The position numbers and the translations under genes are program-made. From positions 33,558 through 97,557 of the forward strand of contig JAJUHC010000005.1 in assembly GCA_029268065.1 (NCBI GenBank): DNA of 64,000 bases, written 5' to 3'. The stretch's first letter is position 1, and the number at the start of each line of letters is the position of its first letter. The stretch is from Clostridiales bacterium. Lineage in GTDB: Bacteria; Bacillota; Clostridia; Oscillospirales; Oscillospiraceae. Below are positions 33,584-44,293 of this stretch, one piece after another. The notes under the pieces are model-generated. The model made no database searches and was not told the DNA's origin. It worked only from the letters and a program-made list of their open reading frames with translations.

Positions 33584-34420
33584 TTATGGCGACGCACCAC
33601 CTCTCCCCAGAAAGTCTTCGTCGTCGTCATAGTTCTTAAATATGGGAACGGCCGTCTTTGCCTTATTACCTCCGCGATCCTGTTCTTTGGACAGCCAGTT
33701 ATTTACAAACCGAAGGATTCCGCTTTTGGTTTTTCGCTTTGAAGGATTAGCGTCAAGCCATCCTTTCATTTTTCGAAGTTCCTGTATAACATCAACGGCC
33801 GGAAACAGCTTTGTCCATTCTTCGACCTGTTCATCCGAAACCGCATATTCACTCTTATCGTTTAATGTCAATGAAATAACAGGAGTAACAGCCGGACGGC
33901 ATGGAGCGGCTTCCGCTCCGTGCATACATTCTTCTTCTGGTTCATACTTCTGGTTCTTTATTCTTTCTTCTGGTTCTGGTTCTTTATTTCGAAACCCTTC
34001 CGGTAACCGTTTCGAAACCGTTTCTTCAAGGGTTTTCAAAGGCTTAGCTAATGTATTAAGGAAGGCCAGAAATTCACCAAAAAGGCTATTATCTTCAAGT
34101 TCAGAAATCTTACTTTCCGCCGCTTTTTCTTGGTTTGGATTGTTAATAGGATTATGGCGAAGAAACTTCCGGATCAATACGATAGAAACCGTTTCGTCAT
34201 AGCCAATCAAACCAGCTTCGCATAACATTCCTAACCCTTTCGAAACCCTTTCAACGCTCCAGTCTAAATCGGCCGCAATGTACTTTTTTGGCAGTCGATA
34301 AAACCCGATAATGTTTCGGTGCGGACAAGTGATAAGGTAAAGGAATAACAGTTTTGCGTCGTCTGATAAACTTTCGACTTTTTTGTCTGTCCAGAACGTA
34401 TCATAAATACCTGTGTACAT
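33584..34420 (-). CDS. phage replisome organiser-like protein
   Basis: 278 aa. N-terminal winged-helix region (FWTDKKVESLSDDAKLLFLYLIT, then GFYRLPKKYIAADLDWSVERV) as in phage replication-initiation and replisome-organiser proteins. The middle is charged and disordered. The C-terminal part is helical (GWLDANPSKRKTKSGILRFVNNWL), the region that ends many DnaD-like phage replication proteins. Near-perfect ribosome site AAAGGAGGTG. Probably initiates element replication; no helicase loader is adjacent. Confidence 0.85.
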   Translation of the reverse strand: MYTGIYDTFWTDKKVESLSDDAKLLFLYLITCPHRNIIGFYRLPKKYIAADLDWSVERVSKGLGMLCEAGLIGYDETVSIVLIRKFLRHNPINNPNQEKAAESKISELEDNSLFGEFLAFLNTLAKPLKTLEETVSKRLPEGFRNKEPEPEERIKNQKYEPEEECMHGAEAAPCRPAVTPVISLTLNDKSEYAVSDEQVEEWTKLFPAVDVIQELRKMKGWLDANPSKRKTKSGILRFVNNWLSKEQDRGGNKAKTAVPIFKNYDDDEDFLGRGGASP

Positions 34421-34441
34421 TGCGTCACCTCCTTTCCGGCG

Positions 34442-34768
34442 TTATGTATTCAGACTGATCTGATCGCGATTTTCGATCGCCTTGACGTATTCCTTCGCCG
34501 CTTTCACGCTGGCAAAACAGGCTTTTGCGCGGTTAGACTGAGCCTTGATGAATTCCTGCGCTTCCTGCTGGTCCTTCGGAAGATAATATCCGCCGCGCTT
34601 CGTTGAGGAAAGCACCGGAACGCCATTTATCCTGGCATAGTGAAGGAAGGACCGAAGCGTTCGATCTTCAATGCCATAATAGGCACACAGATATTCGCCG
34701 CTGACCGCGTTTTCGACGCCATGTTTCAAAACATTCTGAATGCTATCCTTGAATTCTTCACGCGTCAC
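34442..34768 (-). CDS. element hypothetical protein (108 aa)
   Basis: GTG 34768 is chosen; the longer frame to 34891 is out-of-frame coding from the small gene upstream. Contains EYLCAYYGIEDRTLRSFLHYAR followed by GVPVLSSTKRGGYYLP, which resembles a winged-helix domain used by several phage DNA-binding proteins. Overlaps the upstream gene by 11 nt. Confidence 0.7.
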   Translation of the reverse strand: MTREEFKDSIQNVLKHGVENAVSGEYLCAYYGIEDRTLRSFLHYARINGVPVLSSTKRGGYYLPKDQQEAQEFIKAQSNRAKACFASVKAAKEYVKAIENRDQISLNT

Positions 34769-34916
34769 GACGTTCACCGTCCTTCCTGCTCTGTTTTTCG
34801 GCCACACGGCGCAAATATTCACGTGCGTTCCCCTGGGTAATCCTGCGCGCCAGAATAGCCGCGACGGCGTCTTTGTTTGCCTGTCCTTCATAAACGATCT
34901 TGATGTTACTGGTCAT
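34758..34916 (-). CDS. small element protein (52 aa)
   Basis: 52-aa frame from ATG 34916 with an amphipathic helical sequence (AVAAILARRITQGNAREYLR). It is nested between and overlaps both neighbours: its start lies inside the end of the excisionase-like gene and its stop beyond the GTG of the next gene. The tight coupling supports it as real. Confidence 0.6.
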   Translation of the reverse strand: MTSNIKIVYEGQANKDAVAAILARRITQGNAREYLRRVAEKQSRKDGERRDA

Positions 34917-35112
34917 TTGAATCACCGCCGTTCACGGTCTGGCTGTTGAACCAGTTCCAAAAGGCTTCTTTTTGGACGAAAAACACTTTCCCGATCCGGA
35001 CAGAAGGAAAGCCTGGTGAATGCATGATCCTATATGCCTTATCACGTCCAAACAGTCCCAGACCGACAAGGTCTTTTACGCTGTAAAGGTTGTCATTCTT
35101 TCCCTTTTTCAC
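34906..35112 (-). CDS. excisionase-like helix-turn-helix protein
   Basis: 68 aa from GTG 35112, 9 nt after AGGAAGG; GTG 35118 is too close to the site. LYSVKDLVGLGLFGRDKAYR is followed by a wing (FPSVRIGKVFFVQKEAFWNWF), the MerR/HTH_17-type fold of excisionases and small DNA-binding regulators. First gene of the long minus-strand unit, divergent from the plus-strand genes that lead to the integrase. Confidence 0.8.
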   Translation of the reverse strand: MKKGKNDNLYSVKDLVGLGLFGRDKAYRIMHSPGFPSVRIGKVFFVQKEAFWNWFNSQTVNGGDSNDQ

Positions 35113-35182
35113 GTTCACACACCTTCCTTTTAACTCTTGCTTTTTCCTTGTTTGTATGGTATCATTATAGCAAGATATTACC

Positions 35183-35217
35183 GACGGATAAATGCCGATT
35201 ATGTCTGTATATCCGTC
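35183..35217. promoter_or_regulatory. inverted repeat in the divergent control region
   Basis: GACGGATA (35183-35190) and TATCCGTC (35210-35217) form a perfect 8-bp inverted repeat with 19-nt spacing, shortly before the ribosome site of the 35238 gene. It could be an operator for the excisionase-like or XRE protein, or a leader hairpin. Confidence 0.5.
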
Positions 35218-35237
35218 TCAAAAGGAGAAAAAATTCA

Positions 35238-36142
35238 ATGAGTGAAAAGAAAAACATTTCGCTATCGGTTGACTTTGCTGACGCCGAATATCATAGTGTT
35301 CATTTTGAGAAATACGACTTCCAACGATTGGGTGAGACAGTTTTTATTGTAGGAAGCGGCGGACGATCCGAAGGTCTTGAGAATGTTTCGGAAAACACAG
35401 AAGGGGGCGTCCGAAATTCGGCACTGATGTCTATTGTTAATTTGTGGGAATCGATTTCTGTAGATTGCCAGTTCAATGCACCAAACTATACCGCATTAGC
35501 CGAAAACGAAGAATGTCGAAAGCATATCGTCAAATGGTGCGCCAAGTATGGTATGCCCTATATCATCAGGAATGGAAGTCGTTATGAACCAGTAAACGAA
35601 TTTGTCGACCCGGAAATAAACCAGATGGCAGTAATATCTTCTTATTGGAACCGCGCGGCAGACTGTGACGATCTTTCTATATCGGCGCAGAAAATTCTTC
35701 GCGACGGGTGCGACTTAATTTCTTTCCTTCAAGACTGCCGCGTCGTTCATGACCGTTTCATGGCCTGGTATGAATCAGAAGAAGGCATTAGCCATGATTC
35801 AGATTTACTGTCGCGATTCCAGTTCGCCGGAACTGCTATGTATTCCGTAAAGATAACCAGTGGAAAACCTATTTTGAAACTGGTGTTCCGATCGATCATA
35901 GAACTGGCAAAGATGCAGTTGCTTTGTGTTGCCGTTTTAAATACACGTGAAGGGAATAACTTCGTTCACGTATGCGATATGTGCGGGAAGCTGTTCATGG
36001 GCCGAAAAAATCAAAAAGTTTGCTATGACCCATGTCACCGGCGCGACAAGGGCAAAAATACGCCGGCCACTTCCGAGGAAGATAGCCGACCAGTAAAGGA
36101 CATAGTTGTAAAGCGAACAACGAGAAGGAAGGAGAGTAGAGA

Positions 36143-36146
<4 letters not shown>
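35238..36146 (+). CDS. DUF6076-like protein with C-terminal zinc motif
   Basis: 302 aa from ATG 35238, 10 nt after AAAGGAG; the longer frame from 35034 runs over the divergent gene and is rejected. The C-terminal motif CDMCGKLFMGRKNQKVCYDPC is a Cys-rich zinc-binding pattern, followed by a basic tail. The N-terminal 230 residues are helical without a recognised domain. The gene overlaps the recombinase start by 4 nt, so it is made with the integrase. Similar proteins accompany recombinases in Clostridia elements; role unknown. Confidence 0.75.
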
Positions 36147-37730
<1,584 letters not shown>

Positions 37731-37758
37731 ATATTTCTCTGGACTTCAGAGCTATAAT

Positions 37759-37787
37759 AGAGTATCATATTACTCATCAGATGTCAA
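37759..37787 (-). promoter_or_regulatory. promoter of tRNA-fMet
   Basis: Minus-strand TTGACA (37787-37782), 17-nt spacer, TACTCT (37764-37759). The -35 is perfect, the -10 weak. Start point expected about 20 nt before the tRNA. Confidence 0.55.
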
Positions 37788-37820
37788 CAGTATTATTATG
37801 TCTGAACGGAGATTTTATTC

Positions 37821-38546
37821 ATGAAAAAATCCGCTCTCGTAACCGGCGCTTCCGGGGGCATAGGATCGGAAATCGCAAGGTGCCTGCGCAGGGACGGTTT
37901 TGAAGTCCTGCTGCACTACAACCGCGCCCGCGAAAGCGCGCAAACGCTTTCGGACGAGCTGGGCGGCGCGCCCTTTTATCGCGCAGATTTCGAAAACCCT
38001 TCCGAAATTGAGGCCATGTTTGATGAAATAAACGTCATGTGCGGAGGAGTCGACCTTCTTGTCAACAACGCTGGACTGGCTTACTACGGGCTTTTAACCG
38101 ACATGAAACCTGAAGAGTGGCGAAGGCTTTTCGCCGTCAACGTCGACGGGGCGTACCATTGCTGCCGTCTTGCCATTCCGAACATGGTGCGGCGCAAAGC
38201 GGGCAGGATAATCAATATCGCCTCTGTCTGGGGACTTTGCGGAGCTTCATGCGAAACCGCTTACTCGGCTGCGAAGTCTGCCCTCATCGGCTTTACGAAA
38301 GCCCTCGCCAAGGAGCTCGGGCCGTCCGGCATAAGCGTCAACTGTGTTGCTCCCGGGGTAATCATGACGGAAATGCTGAGTTCCCTGTCTGACGAAACGA
38401 TCGAAGCGCTCAGAGAGGAAACTCCCCTCGGAGTTATCGGAAAGCCTTCAGACGTCGCCGAGCTTGTTTCTTTCCTTGCTTCCGACAGAGCCGGTTTTAT
38501 AACCGGACAGGTTATAAGCCCGAACGGCGGCTTTGTAATAAGCTGA
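37821..38546 (+). CDS. short-chain dehydrogenase/reductase
   Basis: 241 aa Rossmann-fold oxidoreductase: cofactor motif TGASGGIGSEIA (NADP type likely, Arg/Asn after strand 2), NNAG, catalytic Ser/Tyr/Lys (IASVWG, YSAAK) and PGVIMTEML. Closest in pattern to FabG and to the YmfI group (EF-P 5-aminopentanone reductase). The absence of fatty-acid genes nearby makes the latter a reasonable alternative. CGGAG site before ATG. Confidence 0.92.
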   Translation: MKKSALVTGASGGIGSEIARCLRRDGFEVLLHYNRARESAQTLSDELGGAPFYRADFENPSEIEAMFDEINVMCGGVDLLVNNAGLAYYGLLTDMKPEEWRRLFAVNVDGAYHCCRLAIPNMVRRKAGRIINIASVWGLCGASCETAYSAAKSALIGFTKALAKELGPSGISVNCVAPGVIMTEMLSSLSDETIEALREETPLGVIGKPSDVAELVSFLASDRAGFITGQVISPNGGFVIS

Positions 38547-38559
38547 AAGGAGCAGTCAG

Positions 38560-39024
38560 ATGGAGTTTTGCGCTGCGCTTATTGTCGTGGACGACATGGA
38601 GATATCAAAGGCGTTTTACCAGACCCTGCTCGGGCAGAAAATTAAATTCGACTTCGGTGAAAACGTATTGTTTGAAAGCGGAATATCGCTTCAGCTGAAG
38701 TCCCATTTTGCTCAAACGACCGGCATAAGCGAAAAATCCATGCTTCATTCTTCGCATAATTTCGAACTGTACTTTGAGGAAAGCGACTTTGAAGGCTTTA
38801 TCGGCAGGCTGTCCGGTCTTTCCAACATTCGGTATGTCCAGCCTCTGGTCGAGCATTCCTGGGGACAGCGGGTCACCAGATTCTATGACCCTGACCGGCA
38901 CATCATCGAGGTTGGAGAATCAATGAAAAGCGTGGTAAAAAGATTTCTCGACCGGGGCATGACGCCGGAAGAAACGGCCGAAAAAACGCAGCACCCCATA
39001 GAGTTCGTGAAGTCCTGCATATAA
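38560..39024 (+). CDS. VOC (glyoxalase/bleomycin-resistance fold) family protein
   Basis: 154 aa. VOC pattern: VVDDMEISKAFYQTLLGQKI at the start, FELYFEE and VTRFYDPDRHIIEVGE at the end of the domain, then a helical C-terminal extension (FLDRGMTPEETAEKTQHPIEF). AAGGAG site. 13 nt after the SDR gene, so co-transcribed. The reaction is unknown. Confidence 0.9.
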   Translation: MEFCAALIVVDDMEISKAFYQTLLGQKIKFDFGENVLFESGISLQLKSHFAQTTGISEKSMLHSSHNFELYFEESDFEGFIGRLSGLSNIRYVQPLVEHSWGQRVTRFYDPDRHIIEVGESMKSVVKRFLDRGMTPEETAEKTQHPIEFVKSCI

Positions 39025-39046
39025 ATTATAGATTGGAGTGACTATA

Positions 39047-39301
39047 TTGGGAGAGCTTTCCAAGCTTCCGAACATCGGCAGCGTAGTTGAAAAGCAGCTT
39101 AGCGAGGTCGGCATAAACACGTTTGAGGATTTAAAGAGAGCCGGAAGCAAAAACGCGTGGCTTAAGATAAGAGCCGTAGACGATTCCGCCTGCATCCACA
39201 GGCTTTATTCCTTTGAGGGCGCCATCCGCGGGATAAAAAAGACGGAGCTGCCGCAGGAGGTAAAGGACGATTTAAAAACGTTTTATAATGCCCATAAATG
39301 A
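39047..39301 (+). CDS. TfoX C-terminal-domain protein
   Basis: 84 aa from TTG 39047, 8 nt after GGAG. The GTG at 39038 overlaps that site, and relatives begin with GELSKLPNIG. Helix-hairpin-helix-like domain (GELSKLPNIGSVVEKQLSEVGI, DLKRAGSKNAWLKIR) known as TfoX_C. In proteobacteria the domain belongs to a competence regulator. The stand-alone form is common in Firmicutes and uncharacterised. Confidence 0.88.
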   Translation: MGELSKLPNIGSVVEKQLSEVGINTFEDLKRAGSKNAWLKIRAVDDSACIHRLYSFEGAIRGIKKTELPQEVKDDLKTFYNAHK

Positions 39302-39335
39302 GAAGCGGCGGGATATGTCAGTCCCGCCGCATTTT

Positions 39336-40034
39336 TTAATCAAGATGCCTTTTTTGATCCCTGAATTCAGCAAGTCTCAGAGCATACGCCCTCCTCGCGG
39401 TATCCTCAAACGCTATTTTGGCTTCGGAACCCATCAGTCTAAGAAAATACTGGGTAAAATCAGGGTTCAAAACAAGAAGCGGACCCAAAAGGTAGGTTCC
39501 GAAGAAGTTATTTCTCCTCACTCCCTCGGTTACGGAGCCCGCGCCAGTGCCGCAGCCTCTTACGACCTCGGCAAAGCCCCCCTCCTCCGATTCCGCCGAG
39601 GAAAATCTGCTGTGGAAGCCCACTATCTCCATATCCTCAAATTTTCCGAGAAAAAGACTGTTGAAGCGGTTTTTCATATCGCGCTTTGCGCGCAGTTTGA
39701 GAACTCCCAGCCCCTCGATCCTCGTCCCGCCGGCTTCGATATATTCGCCCAAAACCTCCATGCTGTTCCCCGTGAAGAGGAAACAGACTCCGTTGTCTAT
39801 AAGCTCAATTATACGTTCCTTGCAGGGTTTGAGCCTTTCTATGACTCTTTCCTGGGATTTTTCTGACATCGGGCCCATGTAGATCAGGTTCGGTTCGCTT
39901 TTCAGGAACAATGGCTCGCCGGAAAGCGCGGTGCGGATAAACTCCGCTTCCGGCAGGCAGCGCATCAAATATCTGATATTTCCCGTATCCCCAAAGAGAT
40001 TGCATATCTCGGGGTACAAAATCTCCACCTTCAT
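39336..40034 (-). CDS. GatD-like class I amidotransferase lacking catalytic Cys and His
   Basis: 232 aa. In gatD of lipid II isoglutaminyl synthase the glutaminase passes ammonia to MurT to amidate D-Glu of the stem peptide. The fold is recognisable from DTGNIRYLM near the start, EGLGVLKL in the middle and GTYLLGPLLVLNPDF near the end. However, the nucleophile Cys of the ICGGYQ-type motif is Gly (LFTGNSMEVLG), and the catalytic His of GTYLHGP is Leu. The protein is therefore probably not a glutaminase. It overlaps murT by 4 nt, so the complex is likely kept; free ammonia or a non-amidating role is possible. Confidence 0.85.
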   Translation of the reverse strand: MKVEILYPEICNLFGDTGNIRYLMRCLPEAEFIRTALSGEPLFLKSEPNLIYMGPMSEKSQERVIERLKPCKERIIELIDNGVCFLFTGNSMEVLGEYIEAGGTRIEGLGVLKLRAKRDMKNRFNSLFLGKFEDMEIVGFHSRFSSAESEEGGFAEVVRGCGTGAGSVTEGVRRNNFFGTYLLGPLLVLNPDFTQYFLRLMGSEAKIAFEDTARRAYALRLAEFRDQKRHLD

Positions 40035-41401
40035 TGATGTACCTCCCTGACCTTTTTCATCACCTCATCGAGCACCTTAAGGGCGATATCGTAGCGGTAA
40101 ACGTCGTAGAGCAGGAATATCCTGTCGGCGTCGTTATAGCGGATGGCCCCGGCAATTTCTCCTTCGCTTCGGAGAGTCGTGATTTTTTCCTCAGGAACCC
40201 CCGCTATGAGCAGCCTCAGCTTGCCGTCCAGAGCCCTTACGCCGCAGGGAATTATCTGAACGATATCGTCGGAATTTAAAAACTCGTAGTCCACGTCGTA
40301 TATCCAGGCGATATTTTCCGAGGTCTGCTTCTCGTCGAAAATATCGTCGTACATGAGCGCGACTACTTTTTTGCCCTGCTCGCGGCTCACATGATCAAAG
40401 CCCCGCGAGCACGCGACGGCGTTAAGCCCCTTGGCCATCAGCATGGTTACCTTTTTTCCGCCGACGCTCTCTTCCCTGAAGCGCGACTGGACAATCCCGG
40501 TCCTTTTCAGAGCGCTCTCTATTTCCTCGGGCGTTCTCCCCAGCTCGCGCAGAAGAGTAATTGCCGCAAGCTCATTATAAATGTTGAACACGGTATCTGA
40601 AACGAGGGTATATTTTCGCGCCTCCCCCCTCTCGAGCACCTTCAGCTCCATATTTTTAAAGTCGGCCGATACGGCCTTGTAGTCCGGAGCCGCCGACGCG
40701 AAGCCGCACTCGCAGCGAGCCCTGCCTATATGATGATAGCGCCTGAATTCGAATTCCAGAGTCCTTCCGCAAACGGGGCACACGGAGATGTCCATGACGA
40801 TGTTTTCGCGCGCTTCGCTCTCGCATTCAAGACGATCCATGCCGAAGTATACCCGTTCGTTTTCTGGCGCTATCGCCGAGCTTATGAGGTCGTCGGCGTT
40901 CAGTATCAGCTTCGAGGCTTTCGGCATGTGCTCCGTGAGCACCGACGCGATATATTCCGGGTGGGCGTTCCTGCGCATCGAGTCGCGGAAAAGATTCGTG
41001 CAGACGATATAGTCCGGCCTGACGTAGGGGTATACCAGCCTCGCGCTGCGCTCGTCGATTTCGAGTACCGCAATACCCTTCCGGCACCGGCCAGAAAGCG
41101 ACGCGCCGTCAATAAGCGCCGCCGCCACGCCGGCGTTGATATTCGAGCCGAGCCGGTTGCTGAGAACGTCCTCTCCGCACGCCTCCAGAAGATCGGTTAT
41201 CATATTGCAGACCGTAGTTTTGCCGTTGGTCCCGGTGACTCCGATTATTGTTTCGGGCTTCCCTATCCGGCCCAGAAAATCGGGGCATATTTTAATCGCC
41301 GCCTTCCCCGAAAAATACGTCCCCTTTCTCCCGACAAGTATCAAAAGCAGCTTTATGAGCTTCGCGCACCAAAGCGCAAAATAAAATCTCAAAGTACCCA
41401 A
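40031..41401 (-). CDS. MurT-like Mur ligase (lipid II isoglutaminyl synthase ligase subunit)
   Basis: 456 aa Mur-ligase: ATP loop GVTGTNGKTTVCNMI, central domain with an inserted Cys-rich zinc ribbon (CPVCGRTLEF ... RCECGF, the second pair CxC rather than CxxC) and the C-terminal MurT (DUF1727) domain. TTG start with GGAGG 7 nt upstream. It would amidate or otherwise modify the D-Glu residue of lipid II at the membrane. Its partner GatD here lacks the glutaminase residues. Confidence 0.88.
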   Translation of the reverse strand: MGTLRFYFALWCAKLIKLLLILVGRKGTYFSGKAAIKICPDFLGRIGKPETIIGVTGTNGKTTVCNMITDLLEACGEDVLSNRLGSNINAGVAAALIDGASLSGRCRKGIAVLEIDERSARLVYPYVRPDYIVCTNLFRDSMRRNAHPEYIASVLTEHMPKASKLILNADDLISSAIAPENERVYFGMDRLECESEARENIVMDISVCPVCGRTLEFEFRRYHHIGRARCECGFASAAPDYKAVSADFKNMELKVLERGEARKYTLVSDTVFNIYNELAAITLLRELGRTPEEIESALKRTGIVQSRFREESVGGKKVTMLMAKGLNAVACSRGFDHVSREQGKKVVALMYDDIFDEKQTSENIAWIYDVDYEFLNSDDIVQIIPCGVRALDGKLRLLIAGVPEEKITTLRSEGEIAGAIRYNDADRIFLLYDVYRYDIALKVLDEVMKKVREVHQ

Positions 41402-41419
41402 GGCTTTTCCTCCTCCGCG

Positions 41420-43840
41420 CTATACAAGGGTAGTACGTTTTTTTGCCTCCCTGCGCTCGCGCAGCTTGAGGCTTAAAAAATCCATTATGTCCGATATGGT
41501 CCGAATTACGGGCAGCGCCGCAAGCCCCACCGTAATCAACACCATGTTTGCACCGAATCCAAGCGGGCTCAGCGCAAACAGGCTTCTGAAAAACAGAACG
41601 CAGATAATCATCGCTCCCAGCATGGAACCCCAGAGCAGCTTCCTTATCCTGTCAAAGGGTTTGCAGGTGCGGTACAGCATGATAAGCCCCACCTCTGCCA
41701 GCATTATAGCCGATATGGTCGAAAGCTCATGATACGGCAGCCTGAACGCCATCCCAAAAAGCATGATTACAATTACGAGAATGACGTTGGTCAGCCCCGC
41801 GGGCAGGGCCCTGAACAAAACGTTCCTGAGGAAGCGCCCCTTGACGATTTCCTTGTTCGGCTCCAGGGCGAGAATAAACGAGGGGAAACCGATCGTCAGC
41901 ACGCCGACCATCGAAAGCTGAGCCGCAGTCACCGGGTAGGGCAGCACGGCTATCATCGTAATTATCGACAGAAGGAAGGAAAATATGTTTTTCACCAGAT
42001 ACAGCGCCGCGGCGCGTTCAATATTGTTTATCACCCGCCGCCCCTCCATGACCACAAAGGGCATGGCTCCGAAATCCGAATTCATAAGCACAAGCTGCGA
42101 CACGCGGCAGGCAGCGTCGCTGCCGGAAGCCATCGCTACGCTGCAGTCGGCCTCCTTCAGCGCCAGAACGTCGTTGACTCCGTCTCCGGTCATGGCGACC
42201 TTGTGTCCCGCGGCCTTGAGCGCCATAATAAGCTTCTTCTTCTGCGACGGGGTAACACGGCCGAAAACCGTGTATTCAGCGGCCGCCTCCCTGAGCTTTT
42301 TATCCGTATTCAGCGAGGTCGCGTCAACATACTTTTCGGCATTCATTATGCCCGCTTTTCTGGCTATGTTTGAAACCGTCGCGGGGCTGTCCCCCGAAAT
42401 AACCTTGATTGTCACGCCCTGCTTCGCAAAAAAGCTGAAGGTGGCCTGCGCGTCCCTGCGTATTTTATTGGAGAGCAGCACAAGAGCTATCGGCGTCAAT
42501 CCGGAACGGTCGATCTCACCCTTAAGGGACCCCTCGTAAGCGCTGAGCAGAAGCACTCTGTATCCGTCCGAGGAATATGGTTCTGTTTTATCCCTGTACT
42601 TTTCATACTCAGAGCCTAAAATGATCTCCGGCGCGCCCAGCAAATAGGCTTCCCCGTCCTCAAACAAAACTCCGCTGTACTTTAACGATGAGGAAAAGGG
42701 CAGTATTTCCTCCGCCTTTCTCAGGGGAGCACCGCTAAAATGGGTTTTCAGCGCAGCCATGGTTTCGTTTTCCGGATCCATGCTCCCGGCATAATCGGCC
42801 ATTATGCTCCTTACGTCCTCGTCTGAAAACCGCTCACCGCAAAGCAAAACGCTGCCCTCAACCTCCATTTCAGGCTCGGTTATCGTTCCCGTCTTGTCTA
42901 CGCAAAGCACGTCTATGCGGGCAAGCGTCTCTATGCAGCCCAGATCGTGAACAAGCGTCTTGTTCTTCGCGAGCCGTATTACCCCGACGGCAAGCGCTAC
43001 GCTCGTCAGCAGGTAGAGTCCTTCCGGTATCATCCCGACAAGAGCGCCCACGGTGGACACCACGCTTTGCTTAAGCTCCAGCGCCAGCACAAAATGCTGA
43101 TTATAAAACAGCACCGCCCCGACGGGAATAATCAAAATGCCGATGCACTGCACGAGTATCGTAAGGGACCTCATCATTTCGGAGCCTTGCTTCTTTTTCA
43201 TCTTCTTGGCTTCGACAGTCAGTCTCGAGGTGAGCGAATCCCTCCCGACCTTTTCAAGCCGCGCACGGCAGGTCCCTGAAATCACAAAGCTGCCGGATAG
43301 AAGTATGTCCCCGGCGTTTTTCGTTATTTCGTCGGACTCCCCCGTTATCAGCGATTCGTTCACCTGCACTGTGCCCTCAAGCACCACGGCGTCGGCGTAT
43401 ATCTGATTTCCCGAAGAAAAAACGGCGACGTCGTCTATCACCGCCCTGTCCGTATCAATTAAAAGCTCCTTCCCGTCGCGTATGACGCGCGCCTTTGGGG
43501 CGTTTAGAAGCTTCAGCTTGTCAAGTACTATTTTCGAGCGGATTTCCTGCGCTATTCCAATAATGGTGTTTATTATTAGCACCGGCATGAAGGTAAGGTC
43601 CCTGTAAGACTTTACAAAGACGATGCAGACCGCCAGAACGAAAAAGACCAGGTTAAAATATGTAAACACGTTCCCGAGTATGATTTGGGGCACCGTCTTT
43701 GTGGCCGGGTTGACGCTGAAGTTGGCCCAGCCGCCTTCAAACCGCAGCTCGGCCTCCGCGGCGGTGAGTCCCCTCCGCGGATCGGTATTAATACGCTCTA
43801 TATCAGCTCGCGCCGCTCTGTACTTCATTCTCTTGCTCAT
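41420..43840 (-). CDS. cation-transporting P-type ATPase (HAD-IC family)
   Basis: 806 aa. Actuator motif TGES, phosphorylation site CVDKTGTIT, hinge GDGVNDVLALKEADCSVAM, and about ten membrane helices in the P-type order. There is no N-terminal metal-binding domain and no CPC motif, so it is not a heavy-metal pump. It resembles the CtpE/YloB-like group linked to calcium or magnesium. GGGAG site before ATG. Same strand as murT-gatD, 18 nt upstream, so possibly one transcript. Confidence 0.92.
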   Translation of the reverse strand: MSKRMKYRAARADIERINTDPRRGLTAAEAELRFEGGWANFSVNPATKTVPQIILGNVFTYFNLVFFVLAVCIVFVKSYRDLTFMPVLIINTIIGIAQEIRSKIVLDKLKLLNAPKARVIRDGKELLIDTDRAVIDDVAVFSSGNQIYADAVVLEGTVQVNESLITGESDEITKNAGDILLSGSFVISGTCRARLEKVGRDSLTSRLTVEAKKMKKKQGSEMMRSLTILVQCIGILIIPVGAVLFYNQHFVLALELKQSVVSTVGALVGMIPEGLYLLTSVALAVGVIRLAKNKTLVHDLGCIETLARIDVLCVDKTGTITEPEMEVEGSVLLCGERFSDEDVRSIMADYAGSMDPENETMAALKTHFSGAPLRKAEEILPFSSSLKYSGVLFEDGEAYLLGAPEIILGSEYEKYRDKTEPYSSDGYRVLLLSAYEGSLKGEIDRSGLTPIALVLLSNKIRRDAQATFSFFAKQGVTIKVISGDSPATVSNIARKAGIMNAEKYVDATSLNTDKKLREAAAEYTVFGRVTPSQKKKLIMALKAAGHKVAMTGDGVNDVLALKEADCSVAMASGSDAACRVSQLVLMNSDFGAMPFVVMEGRRVINNIERAAALYLVKNIFSFLLSIITMIAVLPYPVTAAQLSMVGVLTIGFPSFILALEPNKEIVKGRFLRNVLFRALPAGLTNVILVIVIMLFGMAFRLPYHELSTISAIMLAEVGLIMLYRTCKPFDRIRKLLWGSMLGAMIICVLFFRSLFALSPLGFGANMVLITVGLAALPVIRTISDIMDFLSLKLRERREAKKRTTLV

Positions 43841-43951
43841 AATGCTCCCTACGGTTTCGATGCATTTTCAGTATATTCTTGCATTTTACCACAAATCCCG
43901 CAAAACTGGAATTAATAATTTGATTATTCCAAAAAATTCTCCAATCCTTTG

Positions 43952-43979
43952 TTGACAATTCCGTAAATTTTGTTATAAT
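43952..43979 (+). promoter_or_regulatory. promoter of tRNA-Gly(GCC)
   Basis: TTGACA 43952-43957, 16-nt spacer, TATAAT 43974-43979. The tRNA begins 14 nt downstream. Confidence 0.85.
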
Positions 43980-43992
43980 TACTTCCGTCCTT

Positions 43993-44068
43993 GCGGGCGT
44001 AGCTCATTTGGCAGAGCGCCACCTTGCCAAGGTGGAGGTAGCGAGTTCGAATCTCGTTGCCCGCTCCA
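43993..44068 (+). tRNA. tRNA-Gly (GCC)
   Basis: 76 nt including encoded CCA. Acceptor GCGGGCG/TGCCCGC, anticodon stem CCACC/GGTGG with loop TTGCCAA giving anticodon GCC, and T-loop TTCGAAT. Confidence 0.97.
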
Positions 44069-44070
44069 AA

Positions 44071-44112
44071 AAAGCTCTCACACAGCAAAAGTGCGAGAGC
44101 TTTTGCGTTTTA
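44071..44112 (+). terminator. terminator after tRNA-Gly
   Basis: 13-bp stem with one mismatch (AAAGCTCTCACAC with GTGCGAGAGCTTT), then TTTTGCGTTTT. Starts 2-3 nt after the CCA. Confidence 0.85.
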
Positions 44113-44293
44113 ACAGGGTAGGCGGCATATTCGAACCGCTGCCTCCACCCGGCGGCGAAGCCGCGTTAAAAATGAGGCGGGGCCCCCGCGGTTGAAATTA
44201 ATCAGGAATTCTCTCCGCACTCCAAAAGCAAAGGCACAACATCCGAAGCCGGGCGTCGTGCCTTTATCGTTTTGCTTCCTTCAGCAGCGGAGC

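Noticed and set aside
35034..35237. Upstream extension of the DUF6076-like frame
   Set aside because: Lies over the divergent excisionase-like gene and its control region; a good ribosome site precedes ATG 35238.
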